A DNA stretch of 36,972 nt from an uncultured Legionella sp. GTDB taxonomy: Bacteria > Pseudomonadota > Gammaproteobacteria > Legionellales > Legionellaceae. The stretch is taken from positions 1 through 36,972 of the forward strand of contig CAIRCS010000065.1 of NCBI GenBank assembly GCA_903877115.1, read 5' to 3'. Both the position numbers and the translations under genes were made by a program. Shown here piece by piece: positions 1-8,796 of this stretch; positions within the stretch are counted from its first letter, which is position 1, and each line of letters begins with the position of its first letter. The notes below the pieces were generated by a model. The model searched no databases and was not told where the DNA came from. It worked only from the letters and a program-made list of their open reading frames with translations.

Positions 1-1200
1 AAACAGGAAATCGTTACAGCAAAATCTCTCATTGATAAAATGGAGGCTAGGTCTGGAACTAGCTTCGAAGCAGCATTTTCGTCAGTCAACAAGCCTAATA
101 TGATTCCATCCGATAGTCATTCTAGTATTATTTTTTTAACAGACGGAGAAGACAATTCTTGTTCTGCGCAGAAGTTATTCCAGATATTTAAGGGTAAAAA
201 ATTTCTGCACATTATTCCTATTGGTATTTTGGAGGGCACCAGTCCTTTTCTAGATGCGCTTGCTACTTTAAGTGGTGGCGGCAGCCGTGCACTGTATATC
301 AAGGACGCTCACTCGACCGAGTATCAACAGGCTTTTGATACAGCATTTCAAAGGACTACGGAACAGTCTCGTGCGCCTGCACAATTAGATATGACCATTC
401 AAGCTCGAGACAAAACCAGTGTTTCAGTGTTTCAGGTTACACGAACATTAGATCCCGTATCTTACGATCGCACCACAGCAACGAGAAGTGTCTTGTATTT
501 TAATTCTCCGATACCGCCACAGTATTTGAAGTTCTGTTTTCGCTCTGAAGATAGGTCATTGCAATCCGAGCATAAGCTCACGGTAGAAGAGTATTCTAAA
601 TTAAACCAAGGACAAAGCATTGAGCTAACTATTTCTTCTTTTAAGTGGAAGAATAATAGTATTTACAGTTGGCTGATAGCATTAGGAAATATTGCGTTAG
701 GGTTATTGTTGTTGGCGGGCGTTACGCTGTTTGTTTTGTCTATTCCTCAACTTAGTCTCGCCTTGTGGCAACCATTGGTCATAGCCGCAGTAGGAGCTTT
801 GACAGGCTCGTTTTTATTATTGTGTGGCATGCTTGCGATTGTCAGGAAAACAGTGTTTTTACCCACAAAAAATGCTGCTGAGGCTAATAAATGTGACGAT
901 AGTTTGGACGGGAGACAAGTTGCTTCGCCAGCGACTTATAGAGGTTCATTAGGTTTTTTCCCTAAAGTGTTAACAGGTGCTGTGCTTGCAGGGTGTAGTG
1001 CAACGGCTGGATACTATGGCGGCAATTTTTTAGTTACCGCTAATGCCGTCAATGCTGTACTGACCACGGGGATTAGCCCGTTCCTATTTATGAGTGGCTG
1101 TGCGGTGGCCAATGCAATCGCCTTGCCGCTGCTAGTGTATGGCTGTGTACAAATGGGGATGCAACCTTTGACAGAATCTTCAAGTCTAGCAATGTGCTAG
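1..1200 (+). CDS. VWA-like domain protein with C-terminal transmembrane segments (5' end outside window)
   Basis: Frame is open from base 1; contains IIFLTDGEDN and a VWA-like beta/alpha pattern, followed by at least four hydrophobic stretches. Confidence 0.65.
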   Translation, partial: KQEIVTAKSLIDKMEARSGTSFEAAFSSVNKPNMIPSDSHSSIIFLTDGEDNSCSAQKLFQIFKGKKFLHIIPIGILEGTSPFLDALATLSGGGSRALYIKDAHSTEYQQAFDTAFQRTTEQSRAPAQLDMTIQARDKTSVSVFQVTRTLDPVSYDRTTATRSVLYFNSPIPPQYLKFCFRSEDRSLQSEHKLTVEEYSKLNQGQSIELTISSFKWKNNSIYSWLIALGNIALGLLLLAGVTLFVLSIPQLSLALWQPLVIAAVGALTGSFLLLCGMLAIVRKTVFLPTKNAAEANKCDDSLDGRQVASPATYRGSLGFFPKVLTGAVLAGCSATAGYYGGNFLVTANAVNAVLTTGISPFLFMSGCAVANAIALPLLVYGCVQMGMQPLTESSSLAMC

Positions 1201-1293
1201 TTAAAAAAAGATTAAATAATGAACGTTTCCCGAAGGCAGTTCACTCATCGATGCCATCCGAAGATGGCGTATTTTGATTAACACCCATTAACG

Positions 1294-1328
1294 CCCGGCA
1301 TTTCTGCCGGGATTAATTTCTGTTTTTT
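1294..1328 (+). terminator. possible terminator after the VWA-like gene
   Basis: CCCGGCATTTCTGCCGGG hairpin followed, after a gap, by a T-rich run. Confidence 0.4.
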
Positions 1329-1378
1329 TGCGCCTTGACAATTTAGAAATCCATTACCAGTTGTATGTCAGACAAATT

Positions 1379-2842
1379 TTACCAGGTCAAGCCAAAATGG
1401 GTGAGGGTCTTACCAGAAGCACCCCCACTGCCGGTTTTTCTAGCTCTTGTCTTTAATTCCTCTATTACGCCTTCTTTCGTCGTATCAGTTTTGAAGATTG
1501 ATGCACTTGCATTAAAAAGTCTACTAGCTTGACTCAAATAATAAGTTTGTAACTCAGCCTTTGTGAATATCCGCTCGGTGGTCGCTGCTATTTTCGGAGC
1601 AAAAAGCCCCACAGCGGATGCAGATGCGTTGTGTGTAGGTGCTCGTGTCAATGGGTTATCCGCCGCCGGGATTCGTTGAGATCTTTGATCAGTTACAGTG
1701 CTCTTGTGCCCAGGTCCTTCAGAACTTAGCTCTGCTCTTTTTTGTTCAATTGCAGTCAAGGCGAGTTCAGCAGCTTTAATCGAAGGATGATCGGGGTTGC
1801 TGGTCCTATAACGGGCTTGATACATAAACCAAGCGTTTTCTACATGTTGTTTTGCTGAAGCAACATCACCTATCTCAAAATATGCTTTTCCTAAATGAAA
1901 AGATAGATCAATATAATTTGGATCGTTTGTAGCGTTGGTTTGAAGAGTCTCCGTATAAATATCAAATGCGTTGGTAAAACTAGAAATAGCTTTGTTATAA
2001 TTGCTGACAGCCAAGTATGTTAAACCAATTTTATAGAATGCTTCAGCAATTTTAACTTGATAAGGACAAGGATCTGGGAAAATCTCTTGATACATCGTTA
2101 ACGCGGCAGTAAATTGCGCTCTTGCCTTGTCGCACTCCTGTTGTTGTTGATAGACGCAACCCAAATGATAATAAGTGTCAGCAATCTCAACATTATCTGT
2201 GTCATCACCATAGTAAACTTTGAAATATCCTAAAGCATTTGCGAAATGAGTGAGAGAAGTTGTCAGGTCTGTTGTACTGCTAGTTTCTGTGAGATAAGTT
2301 AATCCTAAATAACGTTCCAGTTCTGCAATATCAATATTTATAACCGTTATGCCGTAAATCTCTTGTTTTGTAGTCAGCGCTTCGTTGAAATGTTTGCGTG
2401 CCTTTTCAAGCTCGCTGCGTGCTAGGTATACCTTACCTAGTATTTTTAGTATTTCAGCAATCGTAGGTTCGTACATATCTTCATCTTGATCTTCAGAATG
2501 CACTTGCAATTCGCGATATATAATCAATGCTGTATTAAGATTGTTCGTTGCATTGACATAGTCTTTGTCCTTAAAGTTCATTGCGCCCGCATCATACGAT
2601 TGTTGAGCAAAAGTTGCTGGGTCTATCTCAGTACCGTATTTGGCCATAAGATCAGTTACTCTTTTCCCTAACTGTGCTGTATGCGTAGTATTTACTGAGC
2701 TACGGCCTATAGAATATTGGGATTGGGACCTTGTCTCATCATTATTATGTCTCTCTCTTCTTTTTTGCATTTTTTTTCCTATAATTTGAAGATTTTTGCC
2801 TTTCGACTGGGTTTGTTGATAATTCACTTGAATTGTAAACAC
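1379..2842 (-). CDS. TPR-repeat protein
   Basis: 487-aa ORF with repeated TPR-like units (e.g. AEILKILGKVYLARSELEKARKHFNEAL, ADTYYHLGCVYQQQQECDKARAQFTAAL, AEAFYKIGLTYLAVSNYNKAISSFTNAF). Start may be the internal Met of MQKRRERHN. Confidence 0.8.
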   Translation of the reverse strand: MFTIQVNYQQTQSKGKNLQIIGKKMQKRRERHNNDETRSQSQYSIGRSSVNTTHTAQLGKRVTDLMAKYGTEIDPATFAQQSYDAGAMNFKDKDYVNATNNLNTALIIYRELQVHSEDQDEDMYEPTIAEILKILGKVYLARSELEKARKHFNEALTTKQEIYGITVINIDIAELERYLGLTYLTETSSTTDLTTSLTHFANALGYFKVYYGDDTDNVEIADTYYHLGCVYQQQQECDKARAQFTAALTMYQEIFPDPCPYQVKIAEAFYKIGLTYLAVSNYNKAISSFTNAFDIYTETLQTNATNDPNYIDLSFHLGKAYFEIGDVASAKQHVENAWFMYQARYRTSNPDHPSIKAAELALTAIEQKRAELSSEGPGHKSTVTDQRSQRIPAADNPLTRAPTHNASASAVGLFAPKIAATTERIFTKAELQTYYLSQASRLFNASASIFKTDTTKEGVIEELKTRARKTGSGGASGKTLTHFGLTW

Positions 2843-2995
2843 GCTTTAGTGTTGAGTTACCATTTTTTTTATATTGAGCCCAATAATATATCACATAGTA
2901 ATAATAATTTTTAGTAAAATGCTTGATTATAAGAAAAAAAATGATTACCGTGTGCAACATTATGAAGCTTAAACATAAGATATAATGAGGTAGAT

Positions 2996-4057
2996 ATGCA
3001 TCAAAACCATGAAATCGTGATCCTTGGACCTGCAAATACTGGAAAGACTCAACTTGTTAATCGATTACGAGGCCAACCATTCAATTCTACATATCGCAGC
3101 ACCATTGCTATTAAGCTTCTTAAACTCGTTCTCTCAGAGCAACAACGGACTATTATTTATCGAGATATGGCAGCCGATACTCTTATGGAAGGCGATGTTA
3201 CTACTGTGCAGTTGGTGAATAAAGAGATTCAATATGCCCGTGAAATTTATATCGTATTTGATGTGAATAAGGAAGATGGATTTGAGAAACTAAAGCGCTA
3301 TATCCAAGATTTGGACTTTCCCAGCACAGCTAAAATTACATTAATCGGTACGCATGCTGATCTGGGGATAAAAACTACTGTTGATAATGCTGCCAAAGCG
3401 TATGCATTTGAAAAAAAATTAGATTATTTAACAATATCTTTGAATATGGCGAACCCCAAATCTATTCAGGAGTTACGTGACAAGTCATGTAGCCTAGAGA
3501 GTGCGCCCATAAAGAGACAGTCGTCTGTTAGTGGCAGTGTATATAGTGGTGATAGTGGTGGCGGCCATGTTGCTTTTTCTAAGAAAGCTTTAGAGGCACA
3601 CAATGCTCGTTTCTCTAATAGACCGGTTGGCGAAGGGTCTTATTATGATTCTGAAGAGGAGATGACTGGAAATCGGCCGCCTGCTCCCGCAAGTTGCTGT
3701 TCATTTGCATTGCGCATGGCTGGTATGGCAATGATCTTGGCCGCATTGATTGGTCTGATTTACATCGCCTTGGCGGTTGTGAATATCATAAGTGCCGCCG
3801 CATTGATCTCGCTAATGAATAATATTGTTGTGGGCGTTGGTAGTTTATTGGGTGCAAGTGCTGCAACCAGCCTTATGACGATCAGCCAAGTTGGTGCAAG
3901 TTTAAATGTAAGCACAACAGCAGTTGCGGGTATGTTCATGACGGTGCCGAGTTTAGTATTATTGGTAGCAGGTTACGGTGCATTCCGAGCAGGAAGTCAG
4001 AAACCAGATCAGAATCCAGAATCTAATCCTGATTATTCTCTCTCGAAGCGGGGTTAA
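2996..4057 (+). CDS. Rab/Roc-like small GTPase domain protein with C-terminal membrane segments
   Basis: P-loop GPANTGKTQL, G4-like GTHADL, G5-like TISLNMANPKSIQEL; then a Ser/Gly-rich linker and hydrophobic helices. Confidence 0.7.
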   Translation: MHQNHEIVILGPANTGKTQLVNRLRGQPFNSTYRSTIAIKLLKLVLSEQQRTIIYRDMAADTLMEGDVTTVQLVNKEIQYAREIYIVFDVNKEDGFEKLKRYIQDLDFPSTAKITLIGTHADLGIKTTVDNAAKAYAFEKKLDYLTISLNMANPKSIQELRDKSCSLESAPIKRQSSVSGSVYSGDSGGGHVAFSKKALEAHNARFSNRPVGEGSYYDSEEEMTGNRPPAPASCCSFALRMAGMAMILAALIGLIYIALAVVNIISAAALISLMNNIVVGVGSLLGASAATSLMTISQVGASLNVSTTAVAGMFMTVPSLVLLVAGYGAFRAGSQKPDQNPESNPDYSLSKRG

Positions 4058-4224
4058 TGGGGGAAGGCTGTGGCATGGTTTATTAACTGATATTTGAACG
4101 CGACTTTATGACGCCACCCCTGAATCCCCGCGGTCTGCGCTGAGGTGATTCGAGGGTGGGGAGTCGAGTTGAACGGTTTGCGGCAATCAACATAATATGG
4201 ATTTTATGTTATGGCTTTTATCTA

Positions 4225-4284
4225 GTGTCTCGTCTTGTTAATACGCTCCCTTAAGCTGTCGTCCCCGCGTAGGCGGGGATCCAT
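4225..4284 (+). repeat. outer inverted repeat, left copy
   Basis: Reverse complement of 5657-5716 with about 4 mismatches in 60; contains palindrome CCCCGCGTAGGCGGGG. Confidence 0.8.
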
Positions 4285-4426
4285 CTATCAACATAAACCG
4301 ATGCTAAAATCGAGCCACTGAGGGTTATGTTGTTCAATAAGATTGATTTTCCACTGTCTGTTCCATTTCTTTATTTGTTTTTCTCGTAATATTGCCTCTT
4401 TTACATCTAGGGCGTGTCATCAATTA

Positions 4427-4572
4427 GGCAACGTCCCTAAAGTCTTTTAAGTATTCTCAACCTTAATTTGAACACGTATTTTTCAGATTACTTCGATCTG
4501 CCCCCTCTCCCGCGCTAGGAATTTGAGTAGTATGATAATGTCTTTTCGCGGGACGAGGGTTGGGGAGAGGGC
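4427..4572 (+). repeat. left 146-bp terminal inverted repeat
   Basis: GGCAACGTCCCTAAAG...GTTGGGGAGAGGG, inverted copy at 5333-5478. Confidence 0.85.
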
Positions 4573-5004
4573 GTGTCGCGGATGGTCATTGACGATGAGA
4601 TGTGGTCTCGTTTAAAAAAAATTCTTCCAAAACCTAAAGGTCGTCACGGCAAAGATGATAGGTTATTTATGGAGGCAATCTGTTGGATGCTTCGCACCGG
4701 TGCTGCATGGCGAGATTTGCCAGGAGACTATGGTAATTGGAAAAGTGTTTATAATCTTTAAAATTCAGCACACTAGACCTTCTCGCTACGGCTTCAACTG
4801 CTTTTTCTAGGATTATCAAAGTGCAAAAAGAACCGTTTGAATCCAACAGTGCATGATCGCCATGTATATAAAGAAAGAAACATTGTTGAGCGATTTTTTC
4901 AGAAAATTATGCGCTATAGAAGGATTGCTACAAGGTATGATAAAACTGCCAGAATGTACCTCACTGGAGTAATGTTTGTGAGTATACTCTTGGCGTTAAA
5001 GTAG
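4573..5004 (+). pseudogene. IS5-family (IS427-like) transposase remnant
   Basis: N-terminal part MVIDDEMWSRLKKILPKPKGRHGKDDRLFMEAICWMLRTGAAWRDLPGDYGNWKSVYN, then disruption, then C-terminal HDRHVYKERNIVERFFQKIMRYRRIATRYDKTARMYL; central DDE region missing. Confidence 0.85.
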
Positions 5005-5331
5005 AGCAGTCATGATGACTTCGATGACCGATGACGTTTGCTGGAAAACATCATGATTCCAAAAACGCAACACTTTAAACTTATGTGCCATTAGCCACTC
5101 AGTGCGCTTTGTATCGTAAATTTGATTGTCCATGTGTTGACCACCATCAAGCTCGATAATGAGTCGTTTTTCAAGACAGACAAAATCAACAATGTAAGCG
5201 CCTATTGGTACCTGTCTCTTAAATTTAAATCCGAGTCTATTTGCTCGAAGATGATACCAAAGATGCCGTTCAGCATCAGTGCTGTTTTTTCGTAAATCGC
5301 GAGCATGTTGTCTTAGCGTAGATTTTTCCAT
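4996..5331 (-). CDS. DUF559 domain (PD-(D/E)XK-like) protein
   Basis: MEKSTLRQHARDLRKNSTDAERHLWYHLRANRLGFKFKRQVPIGAYIVDFVCLEKRLIIELDGGQH... matches the DUF559 pattern. Met at 5331 preferred over the ORF-track Met at 5382, which lies inside the repeat. Confidence 0.85.
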   Translation of the reverse strand: MEKSTLRQHARDLRKNSTDAERHLWYHLRANRLGFKFKRQVPIGAYIVDFVCLEKRLIIELDGGQHMDNQIYDTKRTEWLMAHKFKVLRFWNHDVFQQTSSVIEVIMTALL

Positions 5332-5332
5332 T

Positions 5333-5478
5333 TCCCTCTCCCCAACCCTCGTCCCGCGAAAAGACATTATCATACTACTCAAATTCCTAGCGCGGGAGAG
5401 GGGGCAGATCGAAGTAATCTGAAAAATACGTGCTCAAATTAAGGTTGAGAATACTTAAAAAACTTTAGGGACGTTGCC
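5333..5478 (-). repeat. right 146-bp terminal inverted repeat
   Basis: Reverse complement of 4427-4572. Confidence 0.85.
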
Positions 5479-5656
5479 TAGTTTTTCGAAGCGAAATGAT
5501 TTACTTGCGAGTAGATACACAAAATATTGTTTTTCCATTAAACATAATCCGTCCTTCGATGGGAAATGCCATCCATTGTATCGAATGTGCATTGCTTTCA
5601 CCATTGCGACATCACGTTAGGATGTACAAATTACATTATTACCGAGTGGCTTCAGG

Positions 5657-5716
5657 ATGGATCCCCGCCTACGCGGGGACGACAGCTTAAGTGCGCTTAT
5701 TAACAAGACGAGACAT
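5657..5716 (-). repeat. outer inverted repeat, right copy
   Basis: Reverse complement of 4225-4284. Confidence 0.8.
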
Positions 5717-5725
5717 CATTGCAGG

Positions 5726-7615
5726 TCAAAAATCGCGCAAATGACCTTTGGTTTCTAGCCAGTACTTTCGATCGGAAGCCCGTTTTTTAGCCAGCATCAT
5801 ATCCATGATTTCTAATGTTTTTGCGTCATCGCTTTCTAGCGTTAATTGCACCAAACGGCGTGTATCGGGATCCATCGTGGTTTCGCGCAATTGCATCGGA
5901 TTCATCTCACCCAAGCCTTTAAAGCGTTGGACATTGACTTTGCCTTTCCCTTTGCTTTTTTCTGCGAGAATTTTCAGAATATGATCTTTTTCAGCATCGT
6001 CTAATGCATAATGAATTTCTTTTCCCGCGTCAATGCGGAATAACGGGGGCATGGCGACATATACGTGGCCTGCTTGGACCAATGGTTTAAAATGTTTCAA
6101 AAAGAGTGCGCAAATTAAGGTGGCAATATGAGCACCGTCTGAATCAGCATCGGCTAAAATGCAAACTTTTCCATAACGAAGACCGCTTAGATCATCTGAA
6201 GCCGGATCAACACCGATGGCGACTGCAATGTCATGGATTTCTTGTGACGCTAGGATTTGGGTTGAATCAACTTCCCACGAATTTAAAATTTTACCGCGCA
6301 ACGGTAAAATGGCTTGAAAATCTTTGCTCCGAGCTTGTTTTGCGGATCCGCCGGCAGAATCGCCTTCCACTAAAAACAATTCGGCTTGACTCAGATCTTG
6401 TTGCATACAATCCGCTAATTTGCCAGGCAGAGCAGGTCCCTGATGAATGCGTTTACGGGCCACTTGCTTGGCTTGACGCAAGCGTTTTTGCGCGCGCTCA
6501 ATTGCGAGATTCGCAATCATTTCGCCTTGATTCCGAAATTGGTTTAACCATAATGAGAAAGCATCTTTGACCACGGTGCTGACCCAATTGGACATTTGAC
6601 GCGACGTGAGGCGTTCTTTGGTTTGTCCCGCGAATTGCGGTTCATTCATTTTAACCGATAACACATATTGGCAGGGTTCCCAAAGATCGTCGGCACTTAA
6701 TTTGATGCCCCGTGGGCAGAGATTGCGTAATTCGCAAAATTCGGATAACGCATCAAACAAGCCTGCGCGCAAGCCATTCACATGCGTGCCGCCTTGCGTT
6801 GTAGGAATTAAATTGACATAACTTTCGCTGACGGGTGTCGAGGTAGACGTGACCCAAGCCAAAGCCCAAGCAACATTGGCATCGGGACTGGTAAATTCGC
6901 CAGTAAAGGGCTCTTCAGGGATGCAGTCTGAAGGCAAAGAGAGACGCAAATAATCTAATAACCCATTCTGATAGCACCAGCGGGTCGTTTCTTTGTTTTG
7001 TCGATTGATAAAGGTCATCGATAAACCGGAACAAAGGACTGCTTTGGCTCTTAATATATGGGTGAGTAGTTTGGCGGAGATCCGCGTTGTATCAAAATAC
7101 TGGCCATTGGGCCAAAAATGAATGGTGGTACCCGTATCGCGTTTTTTGGTGGTACCAATTTCACGCAATTCGCCACATTTTGCACCCTCGGCAAAATCCA
7201 TTTGGTACACAATGCCATCGCGTTTGATCGTCACTTCTACACGGCTAGACAGGGCATTCACCACTGAAACTCCTACGCCATGTAATCCGCCGGAAAATTG
7301 ATAGGATTTGTTAGAAAATTTTCCGCCTGCATGTAAGCGCGTCATAATCACTTCTACACCAGTGAGGCCCAATTGAGCATGCACGTCCACTGGCATACCG
7401 CGCCCATTATCAGTGACTTCAACCGAGTCGTCTTCAAAAAGCGTAACAACAATGTCAGAGGCAAAACCAGCCAGCACTTCGTCTACCGAGTTGTCGATGA
7501 CTTCTTGTGCCAAATGATTGGGGCGTGATGTATCTGTATACATCCCTGGCCTGCGTTGCACAGGCTCAAGGCCACTCAGAACTTCAATGGCGTCCGCATT
7601 ATATTGGTCAGACAT
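5726..7615 (-). CDS. parE: DNA topoisomerase IV subunit B
   Basis: 629 aa; GyrB/ParE motifs YNADAIEVLSGLEPVQRRPGMYTDTSRPNHL, GGLHGVGVSVVNALS, LFLVEGDSAGGSAKQARSKDFQAILPLRGKILN. Confidence 0.97.
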   Translation of the reverse strand: MSDQYNADAIEVLSGLEPVQRRPGMYTDTSRPNHLAQEVIDNSVDEVLAGFASDIVVTLFEDDSVEVTDNGRGMPVDVHAQLGLTGVEVIMTRLHAGGKFSNKSYQFSGGLHGVGVSVVNALSSRVEVTIKRDGIVYQMDFAEGAKCGELREIGTTKKRDTGTTIHFWPNGQYFDTTRISAKLLTHILRAKAVLCSGLSMTFINRQNKETTRWCYQNGLLDYLRLSLPSDCIPEEPFTGEFTSPDANVAWALAWVTSTSTPVSESYVNLIPTTQGGTHVNGLRAGLFDALSEFCELRNLCPRGIKLSADDLWEPCQYVLSVKMNEPQFAGQTKERLTSRQMSNWVSTVVKDAFSLWLNQFRNQGEMIANLAIERAQKRLRQAKQVARKRIHQGPALPGKLADCMQQDLSQAELFLVEGDSAGGSAKQARSKDFQAILPLRGKILNSWEVDSTQILASQEIHDIAVAIGVDPASDDLSGLRYGKVCILADADSDGAHIATLICALFLKHFKPLVQAGHVYVAMPPLFRIDAGKEIHYALDDAEKDHILKILAEKSKGKGKVNVQRFKGLGEMNPMQLRETTMDPDTRRLVQLTLESDDAKTLEIMDMMLAKKRASDRKYWLETKGHLRDF

Positions 7616-7831
7616 TGCTAAGAATCATAATAAATACCAAAACTTGATGGTAGCGTGCGCAGGTTGGTATTGCAAGGTTTTGTTAGGGCAAAAATGATTG
7701 CAATTTCTGGAAATAAGTTTGTAAATATTTATGAATGGTAATTTTTTAAGAGCGCCTGGTGCATGGGCTATGTAAAATAGTAATAAAATTAGGATGCTTT
7801 GCTAAGACAGTCTTGCTAACCTTCACTTGGC

Positions 7832-7867
7832 TCTGTGTGTCGCGGATGAAATTCCGCGGCACACAGA
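7832..7867. repeat. palindrome between S1/P1 nuclease and parE
   Basis: TCTGTGTGTCGCGGATGAAATTCCGCGGCACACAGA; no clear T-tract. Confidence 0.5.
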
Positions 7868-7885
7868 CATAAGAGGTGGGTTTCC

Positions 7886-8796
7886 CTAATTTGTTGTTGG
7901 CTGTGTAGTGGTGGTGGGTTGCGTAGTGGTAGTGGTTGTCGACTGTGTGGTAGTCGTTGTCGTAGGATTGAACGCTGATATGAGCAGGGCTTTTAAACGC
8001 ACACCTGCACGTTGCAGTCGCCCATTAATGGTGGGTACCATAGTAGTTTGATACGTAGCATTTAAGCTGCTGCCTTGGCAACCTTGATCAGGGCCCGTAT
8101 TATTGTAATCGGGATATATGTTAGATTGTGCAAACTGGAAGCTTTCAAGTGTGGCGGTCGTGATATAATCACCTGATATCCATTGTGCTTGTGTTGTAGC
8201 ATCAGGCAGGCTTGCTTCTAGTGTCTGGCTTTCTGTTTCTGGATTGTTATCGCTGTCAGAAGGTTCTATCTGATAATCCCATACGGAGTGTAAGTCCAAT
8301 TTGGTCGTTTTATCATTGAGGGTTAATGTGACTGGTTCATCATTGCCGCCATCGTCGGATTTACCATTGATTATTTCTTCTGCATTATGGAGTGGTTGAT
8401 GCTGATCCCCCACAAAATGCACTAGAAACATTAAGGCCTGCTCTTGAGATGATAGATCGGTTGTAGTTTGCAGTGTTTGTAGATTTGCTCTTACCTGGTT
8501 TGCAACTTTGTACAAACACCCGTTGGCGGATCGTCTGATTCGCCACGAAGCTGATCGGCGCAAGGTGCAATATCTTCCAAAGTAGTCCCTGATCCAAGAG
8601 AGTTGAGAATAGTTTGGATTTTACTTACCGCAGTTTTCGCTGGTGCCGAAGTGTCTTGAGTTAATAGATCCCATGCAATCAGAGCAACAGTCTTATGCCC
8701 GTTAGCAGACCATGCAAAAACATTATGAGAACAAAAAAGTATTACCGTTGTTGCCGCAACACCACACCAGTTTGTTTCAAACATCCCCATGCCCAA
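7886..8796 (-). pseudogene. S1/P1-family nuclease, frameshifted
   Basis: ORF 8491-8796 has AWSANGHKTVALIA and EDIAPCADQLR; ORF 7886-8563 has FLVHFVGDQHQPLH and DLHSVWD in another frame. Confidence 0.8.

Larger units (their letters stand above)
4427..5478. mobile_element. 1,052-bp element with 146-bp terminal inverted repeats and TA flanks
   Basis: 4427-4572 and 5333-5478 are inverted copies with 2 mismatches by eye; TA at 4425-4426 and 5479-5480; contains transposase remnant and DUF559 ORF. Confidence 0.8.

Noticed and set aside
2745-3035. 96-aa minus-strand ORF in the divergent promoter region
   Set aside because: AT-rich, overlaps both gene starts, low-complexity composition (YYYYVIYYW).
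6106-6570. 154-aa ORF antisense to parE
   Set aside because: Fully overlaps a clear core gene on the other strand; composition looks like a shadow ORF.
8491-8563. Programmed ribosomal frameshift in the S1/P1 nuclease
   Set aside because: No slippery heptamer is evident near the overlap and a ligand-bearing segment seems missing, so decay is simpler.
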